Of a stretch of DNA of 14,161 nucleotides, positions 8,054 through 14,161 are shown one piece after another. This DNA comes from Eubacteriales bacterium (GTDB lineage Bacteria; Bacillota; Clostridia; Christensenellales; CAG-138). Position numbers and translations under genes: made by a program. Position 1 is the stretch's first letter. Each line of letters begins with the position of its first letter. The stretch lies in NCBI GenBank assembly GCA_030695285.1, contig JAUYTF010000400.1, positions 1-14,161 on the forward strand. The letters run 5' to 3'. The notes below the pieces were generated by a model. The model worked only from the letters and a program-made list of their open reading frames with translations. It was not told the DNA's origin and ran no database searches.

Positions 8054-8068
8054 CTCCACCATCTGAAC

Positions 8069-8096
8069 TTGTGACAGCTTTATGTCAATTTATAAC
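8069..8096 (+). promoter_or_regulatory. Candidate promoter with embedded inverted repeat, upstream of the NAGPA gene
   Basis: TTGTGA (8069-8074), a 16-base spacer, then TATAAC (8091-8096). A perfect inverted repeat TGACA-N6-TGTCA (8072-8087) overlaps the -35 and fills the spacer, where a repressor would block RNA polymerase. The resulting leader is about 140 nt with no recognised riboswitch. It includes an in-frame stretch open from TTG 8135 that lacks a good ribosome binding site and is not counted as coding. Confidence 0.45.
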
Positions 8097-8242
8097 TTCG
8101 CTTGTGAATTTCCTGTTGCTTTTCGCTAGGATTCTTGCTTTTCATCGTGCGCAATACTATGATCAATACCACCGAGAGCATCTCGATTGAATCGATCATT
8201 CATAAGCAGGCATACCACGCCGTTTGCCGAGAGGAACTCCCT

Positions 8243-9265
8243 ATGAACCAACGAAAACCGTTGCCCGGAATCTTGGTGATCCTGCTGGACTTACTCGGCA
8301 TTGCAGCCGCACTCGGCATTTTCGCCGTGTTTATGTTTGTTTTGCCCGCGAGCAGCAATGAGCCCCTGCGGCAGATCATCTCCTTCGGCGCAACGCCCTC
8401 TCCGGAACCCGTGATCGAATCGCCCACGCCGCAGATCACGCTCCCGCCGGAAGCGACCCCTTCGCCGACCCCCACACCAACGCCCTCCCCAACCCCGGCA
8501 CCGGGCGATTTTTCGGCGACCTTCCCAACGGGCGAAGCGGATGAAGACGGCGCAATCGGTTCGTATGCGGACGAAGACCTGCACATCGTCATTAAGGAGT
8601 ACCGCACCGACAGCGCGGTTTACTACGTAGCCGACGTGTGGATTCGCAATTTTCAGGGCTTCAAAACCGCCTTTGCAGGCAATCACTACAAGGGCGGCTA
8701 TGCGATGCCAAACGACATCGCGAGCGATTACAGCGCCATCCTCGCGCTCTCCGGAGACTGCTACAAGTCCCGCTCGCAAGGCCTCGTCATCCGAAACGGC
8801 GTGCTCTACCGTGATACGCTTTCCGGTGACGTCTGCATTCTCTATGCAGACGGCGTGATGCAGAGCTATTATGAGTACGATTTCGATCTCGATGCAGCAA
8901 TCGCCCGCGGCGCATACCAGGGCTGGTGCTTCGGCCCGAAACTGATTGACAACGGGCAGATACCCGCCGGCTACAATACCTCGGACACCATTCTTTCGCG
9001 TAACCCGCGCGCGGCCATCGGTTACTATGCGCCGGGACACTATTGTCTGGTCTATGTAGACGGACGGCAAGGGGATTACTCCCGCGGCATGTCGATGGAC
9101 GAGCTGGCGCAGACGATGATTGATCTTGGCTGTGTGGACGCGTATAATCTCGACGGCGGACAGTCCGCCATGATGGTGTTTCAGGGGCAGGTGATCGGCC
9201 AGCCGTATAGGGGAGGACGCAACATCAGCGATATCATCTATTTCGGCGGAAATGATCCGCAGTAA
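8243..9265 (+). CDS. Membrane-anchored phosphodiester glycosidase (NAGPA-domain) family exoprotein
   Basis: The 340-aa product begins at ATG 8243 behind GAGAGGAA, and its N-terminus (basic NQRK, then a hydrophobic helix about 9-35) is a typical signal anchor. An in-frame upstream extension to TTG 8135 would bury that signal and was rejected. Residues about 50-88 are a Pro/Thr/Ser linker (TPSPTPTPTPSPTPAP). Residues about 110-338 form the NAGPA-like domain: NPRAAIGY (254-261), VDGRQGDYSRGM (272-283), DELAQTMIDLGC (286-297), the hallmark NLDGGQSAMM (302-311) and GGRNISDIIYF (324-334). The family includes lysosomal N-acetylglucosamine-1-phosphodiester alpha-GlcNAcase; bacterial members are extracytoplasmic and are thought to cleave sugar-phosphodiesters of exopolysaccharide or wall glycans. 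The substrate here is unknown. The 3' end shows a tail duplication like that of deoD (9252-9301). Confidence 0.88.
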   Translation: MNQRKPLPGILVILLDLLGIAAALGIFAVFMFVLPASSNEPLRQIISFGATPSPEPVIESPTPQITLPPEATPSPTPTPTPSPTPAPGDFSATFPTGEADEDGAIGSYADEDLHIVIKEYRTDSAVYYVADVWIRNFQGFKTAFAGNHYKGGYAMPNDIASDYSAILALSGDCYKSRSQGLVIRNGVLYRDTLSGDVCILYADGVMQSYYEYDFDLDAAIARGAYQGWCFGPKLIDNGQIPAGYNTSDTILSRNPRAAIGYYAPGHYCLVYVDGRQGDYSRGMSMDELAQTMIDLGCVDAYNLDGGQSAMMVFQGQVIGQPYRGGRNISDIIYFGGNDPQ

Positions 9266-9301
9266 TATTTTTTACGCAATATCAGTCAAGACGACCCGCA
9301 G
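9252..9301 (+). repeat. Short tail duplication with AT-rich spacer at the NAGPA gene 3' end
   Basis: The last codons before the stop (ATGATCCGCAG, 9252-9262) recur at 9291-9301 as ACGACCCGCAG (9 of 11). They are separated by a 28-nt spacer that starts with the stop codon and contains ATATT-N8-AATAT. The period is 39 bases, so the frame is kept (NDPQ-stop, then DDPQA-stop). The spacer aligns without gaps to the last 28 bases of the first deoD tail spacer (17 of the first 22 positions; 18 of 22 with the second spacer). Confidence 0.6.
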
Positions 9302-9418
9302 GCATAAAAGGCTTGAAAGCGTCTGTGCTCAGACCTCGACTGTTCATCTTGCATCGGCGTTAAAAGCTCGGCTCCATTCGGCGCAGCGCAGCACAATCAA
9401 CTGGGAGGAATCACGTTT

Positions 9419-9697
9419 ATGAGAACGTTTCGCAGTGTCTTTTCGCATCTTTCTATCATCTTTTCCGGCGTGTTTGTCACGCTGACCATCCTCAATCAAT
9501 ACAACCCCGGCATGGGGTTTTTGACCAGTACGCTCAGCACGGTATTCATCCTGTTGTTCTGCCTCACGGTCGTCACGCTCGCCGTTGCGACCATTGCGGA
9601 AAACCGCCGCTATGCCAAGCAAATGCATCACCGCGCGGAGGAGGCAGCCCGCTGGAAGAAGATCAGCAGCAACAATCAGCGCCCGCCACAGGAATAA
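9419..9697 (+). CDS. Small two-helix membrane protein, function unknown
   Basis: This 92-aa protein has no family that I recognise. GGGAGG (9403-9408) lies 10 bases before the ATG. Residues about 9-26 and 34-59 are hydrophobic helices joined by a short NQYNPG loop. The C-terminal third (60-92) is hydrophilic and rich in Arg, Lys, Gln and His, probably cytoplasmic and helical. It lies 153 bases after the NAGPA gene on the same strand with no strong terminator between, so read-through transcription is possible. It ends at the bidirectional terminator shared with asnS. Codon use matches its neighbours, and a real gene is supported by the ribosome binding site, the terminator and the clear membrane pattern. 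Confidence 0.75.
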   Translation: MRTFRSVFSHLSIIFSGVFVTLTILNQYNPGMGFLTSTLSTVFILLFCLTVVTLAVATIAENRRYAKQMHHRAEEAARWKKISSNNQRPPQE

Positions 9698-9704
9698 GGC
9701 GAGA

Positions 9705-9745
9705 GAAATCAAAAAAGCTGCCTCGCGGCAGCTTTTATTGATTTC
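9705..9745. terminator. Long-stem bidirectional terminator between the small membrane gene and asnS
   Basis: GAAATCAAAAAAGCTGCC pairs with its complement across a TCGC loop, giving an 18-bp stem with a single bulged base. The core GCTGCC/GGCAGC is flanked by A runs on the left and T runs on the right, so it can terminate the plus-strand small gene (stop 9697) and the minus-strand asnS (stop 9750-9752), which converge here. Confidence 0.9.
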
Positions 9746-9749
9746 AGAA

Positions 9750-11129
9750 TTACATCTCCATGTTGGCCGTCGTGCGGGGAAATGGCAGCACGTCGCGGAT
9801 GTTTTGCATGCCGGTGACATACATGATGATCCGCTCGAAGCCGAGGCCGAAGCCCGCGTGCTTCACGCCGCCGAACTTGCGCAGCTCCAGATACCAGTCA
9901 TACTGCCCCAACTCCATACCCAGCTCCGTGATGCGCTTCTCGAGCATATCCAGCCGCTCTTCGCGCTGGCTCCCGCCGATGATCTCGCCCACCCCCGGCA
10001 CCAAGAGATCCGCCGCGGCGACGGTCTTGCCGTCGTCATTGAGGCGCATATAAAAAGCTTTGAAGTCCTTGGGATAATCCGTCACGAACACGGGGCACTT
10101 GTAGATCTGCTCGGTGAGATAGCGCTCGTGCTCGGTCTGCAGCTCCAGCCCCCAGCCGACGGGATACTTAAACTCCGCACCGCTCTCGAGCAGTAGCTCC
10201 ACTGCCTTGGTGTAGCTCAGGCGTACAAAGTCGTTTTTGAGCACGATGTCCAGCCGCTCCAACAGGCCTGGATCGATGAACTTGCTGAAAAACTCCATCT
10301 CCGCGGGGCAACGCTCCAGCACGGTCTTGATGATGTATTTGATCATCGCCTCGGCGACGTCCATATCCCCCGCGAGATCGCAAAACGCCATCTCCGGCTC
10401 AATCATCCAAAACTCTGCCGCGTGGCGCGCGGTAAAGCTATATTCCGCGCGAAAAGTTGGGCCGAAGGTGTAGATGTCCCGAAACGCCATGGCAAACGCC
10501 TCGCCGTAAAGCTGCCCTGAGACGGTCAGGTTCGCGGGCTTGCCGAAGAAATCGCCCGAAAAATCGATGTTGCCGTCCTTATCCTTGGGCATGTCACGAA
10601 GCGGCAGTGTGGTCACCTGAAACATCTCGCCCGCGCCTTCGCAGTCCGAGCCCGTGATCAGCGGGGTGTGCACATAGACAAAGCCGTTTTGCTGGAAGAA
10701 CTCGTGGATGGCGCTTGCTACCACCGAACGCACGCGAAACGTCGCCTGAAAGGTGTTCGTGCGCGGGCGCAGGTGCTGAATGGTGCGCAGGTATTCCAGC
10801 GTGTGCCGCTTTTTTTGCAGCGGATAGTCCGCGGGGCATGCGCCCTCGAGTACGATTTCGCTTGCGCGGATCTCGAACGGCTGGGGCGCGTCCGGCGTTA
10901 GTACCAGTTCGCCCGAGACCACGATTGCGCAGCCCGTGGAAAGCCCGCTGCCCAAATTTCGGTCGTCGCGCTCAAAGACGACCTGAACGGGTGTAAAGCA
11001 TGTTCCGTCGGTGAGTTCGACAAAGCCGAGGGTCTTGCCCTCGCGCACGGTGCGCACCCAGCCGCAGACCTCGATTGCGCCGACATACGATTCCGGCGAT
11101 TTTTGAATTTGAGACAGTTTGAGCGCCAT
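9750..11129 (-). CDS. asnS: Asparagine-tRNA ligase
   Basis: Charges tRNA-Asn with asparagine using ATP; a cytosolic class IIb synthetase and homodimer. At 459 aa it is close to the usual length of about 463. The N-terminal OB-fold anticodon-binding domain covers about 15-100 ([18 protein letters not shown] at 22-39). In the catalytic domain, motif 2 and its loop read [20 protein letters not shown] (226-245), [11 protein letters not shown] (160-170) and [12 protein letters not shown] (201-212) frame the active site, and motif 3 is [15 protein letters not shown] (426-440), followed by [10 protein letters not shown]. An AGAGAGG sits upstream of the ATG. Its own extended -10 promoter (11199-11207) gives a leader of about 65 nt, too short for a T-box. 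Presence of AsnS together with AsnA indicates direct asparaginylation rather than sole reliance on tRNA-dependent amidation. Confidence 0.98.
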   Translation of the reverse strand: MALKLSQIQKSPESYVGAIEVCGWVRTVREGKTLGFVELTDGTCFTPVQVVFERDDRNLGSGLSTGCAIVVSGELVLTPDAPQPFEIRASEIVLEGACPADYPLQKKRHTLEYLRTIQHLRPRTNTFQATFRVRSVVASAIHEFFQQNGFVYVHTPLITGSDCEGAGEMFQVTTLPLRDMPKDKDGNIDFSGDFFGKPANLTVSGQLYGEAFAMAFRDIYTFGPTFRAEYSFTARHAAEFWMIEPEMAFCDLAGDMDVAEAMIKYIIKTVLERCPAEMEFFSKFIDPGLLERLDIVLKNDFVRLSYTKAVELLLESGAEFKYPVGWGLELQTEHERYLTEQIYKCPVFVTDYPKDFKAFYMRLNDDGKTVAAADLLVPGVGEIIGGSQREERLDMLEKRITELGMELGQYDWYLELRKFGGVKHAGFGLGFERIIMYVTGMQNIRDVLPFPRTTANMEM

Positions 11130-11198
11130 AAGAAATTACCTCTCTGTGTTTATAATTTGGAGTTTGAGTGAAAGGTTCAGCGTTAAGAGTTAAGGGAT

Positions 11199-11207
11199 AG
11201 TATACCA
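11199..11207 (-). promoter_or_regulatory. asnS extended -10 promoter
   Basis: On the minus strand TGG-TATACT (11199-11207) forms an extended -10 with no clear -35. The surrounding 11-mer TGTGGTATACT is identical to that of deoD. Between it and the ATG lies a direct repeat, TTAACTCTTAAC (about 11181-11193). Confidence 0.55.
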
Positions 11208-11349
11208 CATTTTACCGCCGAGAAAAGCCCCTAATCTTTGCTTTTTGTAAGTGTTGCAAGGCAACGCCGGTGCGCAATCCTGCGATATTGATCAAAATTT
11301 GGTCGAATTGCAAACGATATTGAAATCCTGTTCCCCGCCGTTTGGAATA

Positions 11350-11358
11350 TGTTATACT
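11350..11358 (+). promoter_or_regulatory. Extended -10 promoter of the yugP-like gene
   Basis: TGT-TATACT (11350-11358) is an extended -10 element, 29 bases before the ATG at 11388; the -35 region is weak. The short leader contains AGGAGGG (11373-11379). Confidence 0.6.
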
Positions 11359-11387
11359 GAACTTAGTATATCAGGAGGGAAATTCTT

Positions 11388-12086
11388 ATGTATTACGGCA
11401 GTGGATCGGGCGACGGCATCTATATCATCCTCTTGCTCGCGGTGATGGGCATCAGCCTCTACGCTCAAAGCAAGGTGCAGCGCACGTTTAAAAAGTATTC
11501 CGAAACACTCGTTTCGTCCGGCTTGCGCGCGGAGGAGATCGCGCAGCAGCTCTTAAACCGCGGCAACAGCCCCGTGCAAATTCAGCCCGTACAAGGCTCG
11601 CTGACCGACCACTTTGACCCGAAGAATAACGTTGTGGGCTTAAGCCAGCAGGTTTACGGGCAGCGCAGCATCGCGGCCATCGCGGTTGCGGCGCACGAGA
11701 TCGGGCATGTGATGCAGTATCAGGAAGGCTACGCGCCGATTCGCCTGAGAAATGCGATCTTGCCAGTTGCATCCATCGGCTCCCATGCAGCTCCCTGGAT
11801 CGTCATCCTCGGCTTCATGATGGGCAGCTTTAACCTCGCGATGGTCGGCGTGGTGCTCTTTGGCGCGATGCTGGTGTTTCAGGTGGTCACGCTGCCGGTG
11901 GAGTTCAACGCCTCGTCCCGCGCGCTGAGAATGCTCGAAGATGGCAACTACATCTCCTATGAGGAGAGCGACGGCGCAAAGAAGGTGCTAAATGCCGCCG
12001 CGATGACCTACGTCTGGGCGGCGGTGGCTTCTCTCATCAGCTTCCTAAGACTGCTTGCGATGGCGAACCGCTCGAGGAGGAATTGA
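11388..12086 (+). CDS. yugP: Zinc metallopeptidase, YugP family (membrane)
   Basis: This 232-aa protein matches the YugP-type Zn-peptidase family (about 225-230 aa). An N-terminal helix (about 10-27) precedes a cytoplasmic segment with DHFDP (74-78), GLSQQVY (84-90) and the zinc-binding HEIGH (103-107: two His ligands and the catalytic Glu). Further membrane helices lie around 130-150, 152-170 and 203-225, and the conserved PVEFNASSRAL (170-180) supplies a likely third metal ligand. It is expected to cleave membrane or membrane-associated proteins; substrates are not established. The start is fixed by AGGAGGG. It is divergent from asnS and followed by an inverted repeat (12098-12120) and a terminator (12146-12172), so it appears monocistronic. 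Confidence 0.93.
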   Translation: MYYGSGSGDGIYIILLLAVMGISLYAQSKVQRTFKKYSETLVSSGLRAEEIAQQLLNRGNSPVQIQPVQGSLTDHFDPKNNVVGLSQQVYGQRSIAAIAVAAHEIGHVMQYQEGYAPIRLRNAILPVASIGSHAAPWIVILGFMMGSFNLAMVGVVLFGAMLVFQVVTLPVEFNASSRALRMLEDGNYISYEESDGAKKVLNAAAMTYVWAAVASLISFLRLLAMANRSRRN

Positions 12087-12097
12087 GGGAGGGAGGT

Positions 12098-12120
12098 GTT
12101 TTGGGGCATCGCCCCAAAAC
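12098..12120. repeat. Perfect 10-bp inverted repeat with 3-base loop
   Basis: GTTTTGGGGC-ATC-GCCCCAAAAC lies 12 bases after the yugP-like stop. It lacks a T run on the plus strand and is followed by a separate, more typical terminator. It may be an additional RNA hairpin protecting the 3' end or a dispersed REP-like palindrome. Confidence 0.8.
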
Positions 12121-12145
12121 CATCGACACAGTAGGAACATACAAG

Positions 12146-12172
12146 AGCGAGGGCATTTGCCTTCGCTTTTTT
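12146..12172 (+). terminator. Terminator after the yugP-like gene
   Basis: AGCGAGGGC-ATTT-GCCTTCGCT forms a 9-bp stem (one G-T pair) followed by five further T residues. It lies 60 bases beyond the stop, before the promoter of the M29 gene. Confidence 0.9.
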
Positions 12173-12188
12173 ATGCAACTATCGGGTG

Positions 12189-12217
12189 TTGAAGTTCGCT
12201 ATTTTTTACTATATCAT
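12189..12217 (+). promoter_or_regulatory. Promoter of the M29 aminopeptidase gene
   Basis: TTGAAG (12189-12194), a 17-base spacer, then TATCAT (12212-12217), 31 bases before the ATG at 12248. The ribosome binding site AAGGAGG (12234-12240) lies in the short leader. Confidence 0.6.
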
Positions 12218-12247
12218 ATAGCGTAGCGTGCATAAGGAGGAACCAGT

Positions 12248-13369
12248 ATGCGTGATGAACGGCTCGATCGGTTGGCCGATCTGCTCTTAAACTATTCCCT
12301 CAAGCTCAAAAAAGGCGAGCTTTTCGAAATCAACGGCGGTATCCCGGCAAAACCCCTCATCAAGTCGTTATTAAAGCGGGCGCACGCCATCGGCGCTGTG
12401 CCGTTTGTCAAGCTCTCGGACGACGAGATCAGCCGCCTGTTCTTCGGCTTCATTGACCCGAAAGACCCCGATGCCTCCCGCCCCGCCATCGACGCACAGC
12501 TGGAGTGGGAAACCAAATACTGGGATCACCTCGTGGCGCATGTTGACATCGGCGTGGACGAAAACGACGCGGAACTCTCCGCAGTGGACACCGCCGCCAT
12601 GACCTACTATCGCAACATCCGCAGGCCGCTTCGCGATAAGATCATCGACGAGCGCCGCTGGGTTTATCTGCACTGGCCGACTATGGCGGACGCGCAGAAG
12701 GCCGGCATGTGCTATGACGACTTTTATGAGTTTTTCCTCTCCGCAGCTCTAGTGGACTACGAGCAGATGGGGCGAGATATGGCGCCGCTGGTCGAGCTCA
12801 TGGAACGGACCGACATGGTGCATATTCTAGGCCCCGGCACAGATTTGACCTTCTCCATCAAGGATATTCCGGTCATTTCCTGCAACGGCGAACTCAATAT
12901 TCCCGACGGCGAAGTCTACACCGCCCCTGTGCGCGAGAGCGCGAACGGCACGGTGCAGTATAACACCCCCGCCATGCGCTATGGCAAAAAGTTTGACAAC
13001 CCGCGCCTCGTTTTCAAAAACGGGCATATCGACGAAGCGACCTGTGACAACGACACCGCAGGCTTTAACGAGATGCTCGACGCGGACGAAGGCGCACGCT
13101 ACCTTGGCGAATTCGCCATCGGCGTGAACAACGCGGTCACAAAATCCATCGGCAACACGCTTTACGACGAGAAGATCGGCGGTTCTTTCCACCTGACCCC
13201 CGGCTGCGCCTATGCGGACGCCTTCAACGGCAACAAGAGCCAGCTGCATCTGGACATCGTCTGCATCCAGACGGCAGCGTTCGGCGGCGGCGAGATTTGG
13301 TTTGACGGCAAGCTCATTCGCAAGGACGGCGTCTTCACCATCGACGCGCTCAAGGGGCTCAATCCCTAA
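12248..13369 (+). CDS. ampS: Aminopeptidase, peptidase family M29 (AmpS/AmpT type)
   Basis: A cytosolic two-metal aminopeptidase that removes N-terminal residues from peptides. The expected metal ligands and catalytic residues of family M29 are present: Glu222 in PDGEVYTAP (219-227), Glu288 in RYLGEFAIG (284-292), His315 in GGSFHLTPG (311-319), Tyr322, and the His334/Asp336 pair in HLDIVCI. The N-terminal part has the family feature LKKGELFEI (20-28). At 373 aa it is shorter than typical members of about 410, but all active-site residues are intact and both ends look natural. AAGGAGG precedes the ATG. It has its own promoter and a terminator at 13388-13417. Codon use matches the housekeeping neighbours. 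The family assignment is firm; the peptide preference is unknown. Confidence 0.93.
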   Translation: MRDERLDRLADLLLNYSLKLKKGELFEINGGIPAKPLIKSLLKRAHAIGAVPFVKLSDDEISRLFFGFIDPKDPDASRPAIDAQLEWETKYWDHLVAHVDIGVDENDAELSAVDTAAMTYYRNIRRPLRDKIIDERRWVYLHWPTMADAQKAGMCYDDFYEFFLSAALVDYEQMGRDMAPLVELMERTDMVHILGPGTDLTFSIKDIPVISCNGELNIPDGEVYTAPVRESANGTVQYNTPAMRYGKKFDNPRLVFKNGHIDEATCDNDTAGFNEMLDADEGARYLGEFAIGVNNAVTKSIGNTLYDEKIGGSFHLTPGCAYADAFNGNKSQLHLDIVCIQTAAFGGGEIWFDGKLIRKDGVFTIDALKGLNP

Positions 13370-13387
13370 AGCAGCGTAGTGTCACTG

Positions 13388-13417
13388 CCGCCCGTATCGG
13401 AAGTTTCGGGCGGTTTT
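13388..13417 (+). terminator. Terminator after the M29 gene
   Basis: CCGCCCG (13388-13394) pairs with CGGGCGG (13407-13413) over a 12-base loop and is followed by TTTT. It lies in the 72-base gap before the YitT-family gene; with only four T residues, some read-through is likely, and no separate promoter for the next gene is obvious. Confidence 0.7.
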
Positions 13418-13441
13418 ACGGAACAAGAAGGACGTGATTAC

Positions 13442-14161
13442 ATGAAAGAAACCGTTCGCAGCTGGATATTTGATATCGTGGCGTTCGTCATCGGCACCGC
13501 GATGGTCGCGGCGGGGCTGGTGCTCTTCACCATACCCAATGACATTGCGCCCGGCGGCGTATCCGGCCTTGCTACAGCGCTGGCGTTTCTCGCGCCCGTG
13601 TCGGTCGGCGTCTGGACGCTGTTGCTCAACGTCCCGCTGATCATCCTCTCTTGGTGGAAACTCGGTTTTCGCCCGTTGGCAAAGACCATCGTCACCACGC
13701 TTTTGCTCTCCGGCTTTATCGAGCTGTTTTTGCGCATTCTCCCGCCATACAGCAACAATATCCTTTTAGCCTCCGTGCTTGGCGGCGTGCTCTGCGGCGT
13801 CGGCATGGGCGTCATCTTCGTGCGCGGGGCGACCACGGGCGGGACGGATCTCATTAGCCTGTTATTAAACCGCGCGTTTCCAAACCTCTCCGTTGGTTCG
13901 TTGCTGCTCATCGTCGACGCGACGGTCGTCGTGTTCGCCGTGCTGGTGTTTCGCAACATTGAGGTCGCGCTCTATTCCATCGTGACCATCTTCGTCACCA
14001 CGCGCACCATCGACGCCATCATGCAGGGCGTGGATCACGCAAAGGTGATCTACATCGTCACGGAGCGCTCGGACGACATTCTCTCGCTTTTGGCCGAGGA
14101 GCTCGGCCGCGGGGTGACGGTGCTGCAGGGGCGGGGCGGATATACGCGGCGGGACAAGCAT
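13442..14161 (+). CDS. YitT-family membrane protein (3' end beyond the window)
   Basis: Open from ATG 13442 to the last base (240 codons, no stop), so partial; family members are about 280-290 aa, and roughly 40-50 residues are missing. The N-terminal DUF161-type membrane part has helices around 10-30, 55-72, 82-98, 108-127, 150-170 and 175-190, with the signatures IAPGGVSGLATAL (35-47) and RGATTGGTDLIS (128-139). From about 196 a soluble DUF2179 domain begins (VDHAKVIYIVTER, 197-209; GVTVLQGRGGYT, 224-235). Function is not established for the family. GAAGGAC before the ATG is a moderate ribosome binding site. Transcription probably comes in part from the upstream M29 promoter. Confidence 0.93.
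   Translation, partial: MKETVRSWIFDIVAFVIGTAMVAAGLVLFTIPNDIAPGGVSGLATALAFLAPVSVGVWTLLLNVPLIILSWWKLGFRPLAKTIVTTLLLSGFIELFLRILPPYSNNILLASVLGGVLCGVGMGVIFVRGATTGGTDLISLLLNRAFPNLSVGSLLLIVDATVVVFAVLVFRNIEVALYSIVTIFVTTRTIDAIMQGVDHAKVIYIVTERSDDILSLLAEELGRGVTVLQGRGGYTRRDKH

Noticed and set aside
8135..8242. In-frame extension of the NAGPA gene from TTG 8135
   Set aside because: It would put 36 polar residues before the signal anchor, and it has no good ribosome binding site; ATG 8243 is preceded by GAGAGGAA.

Overview
The window looks like chromosomal DNA of a Gram-positive anaerobe, probably of the class Clostridia. The evidence is the gene families (AsnA, an AsnS with the [16 protein letters not shown] motif, YugP-type Zn peptidase, M29 aminopeptidase, YitT family), strong AGGAGG ribosome binding sites before most genes, and secreted proteins with Thr/Pro/Ser linkers and InlB-type repeats. 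The base composition is moderately GC-rich except for one AT-rich gene. The species cannot be named from this sequence alone.

Layout. Positions 1-4392 (minus) hold the N-terminal 1464 residues of a very large secreted surface protein; its C-terminus lies off the left edge. After a 318-base AT-rich leader come asnA (minus, 4763-5770) and, divergently, an AT-rich gene for a TupA-like ATP-grasp protein (plus, 6039-6905). Next on the plus strand are deoD (7089-7808), a phosphodiester glycosidase (NAGPA-domain) membrane-anchored exoprotein (8243-9265) and a 92-residue two-helix membrane protein (9419-9697). asnS (minus, 9750-11129) converges on that small gene across a shared long-stem terminator. 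Divergent from asnS are a yugP-type Zn metallopeptidase (11388-12086), an M29 aminopeptidase (12248-13369) and a YitT-family membrane protein cut by the right edge (13442-14161).

Most genes appear to be single transcription units with their own promoter and/or hairpin terminator; no long operon is visible. Functionally the window mixes amino-acid and tRNA housekeeping (AsnA makes asparagine and AsnS charges it), nucleoside salvage (DeoD), peptide turnover (M29, YugP) and cell-surface glycan or adhesin functions (InlB/MBG protein, ATP-grasp, NAGPA protein).

The most unusual signal is at gene 3' ends. The last ten codons of deoD plus stop are present three times, separated by an AT-rich inverted-repeat spacer (66-bp period, in frame). 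A shorter, diverged version of the same arrangement (39-bp period, also in frame, with a 28-nt spacer that aligns without gaps) sits at the 3' end of the NAGPA gene. This could be a small palindromic element that targets or duplicates CDS ends. No CRISPR array, rRNA, tRNA, transposase or recognisable defence system was seen.
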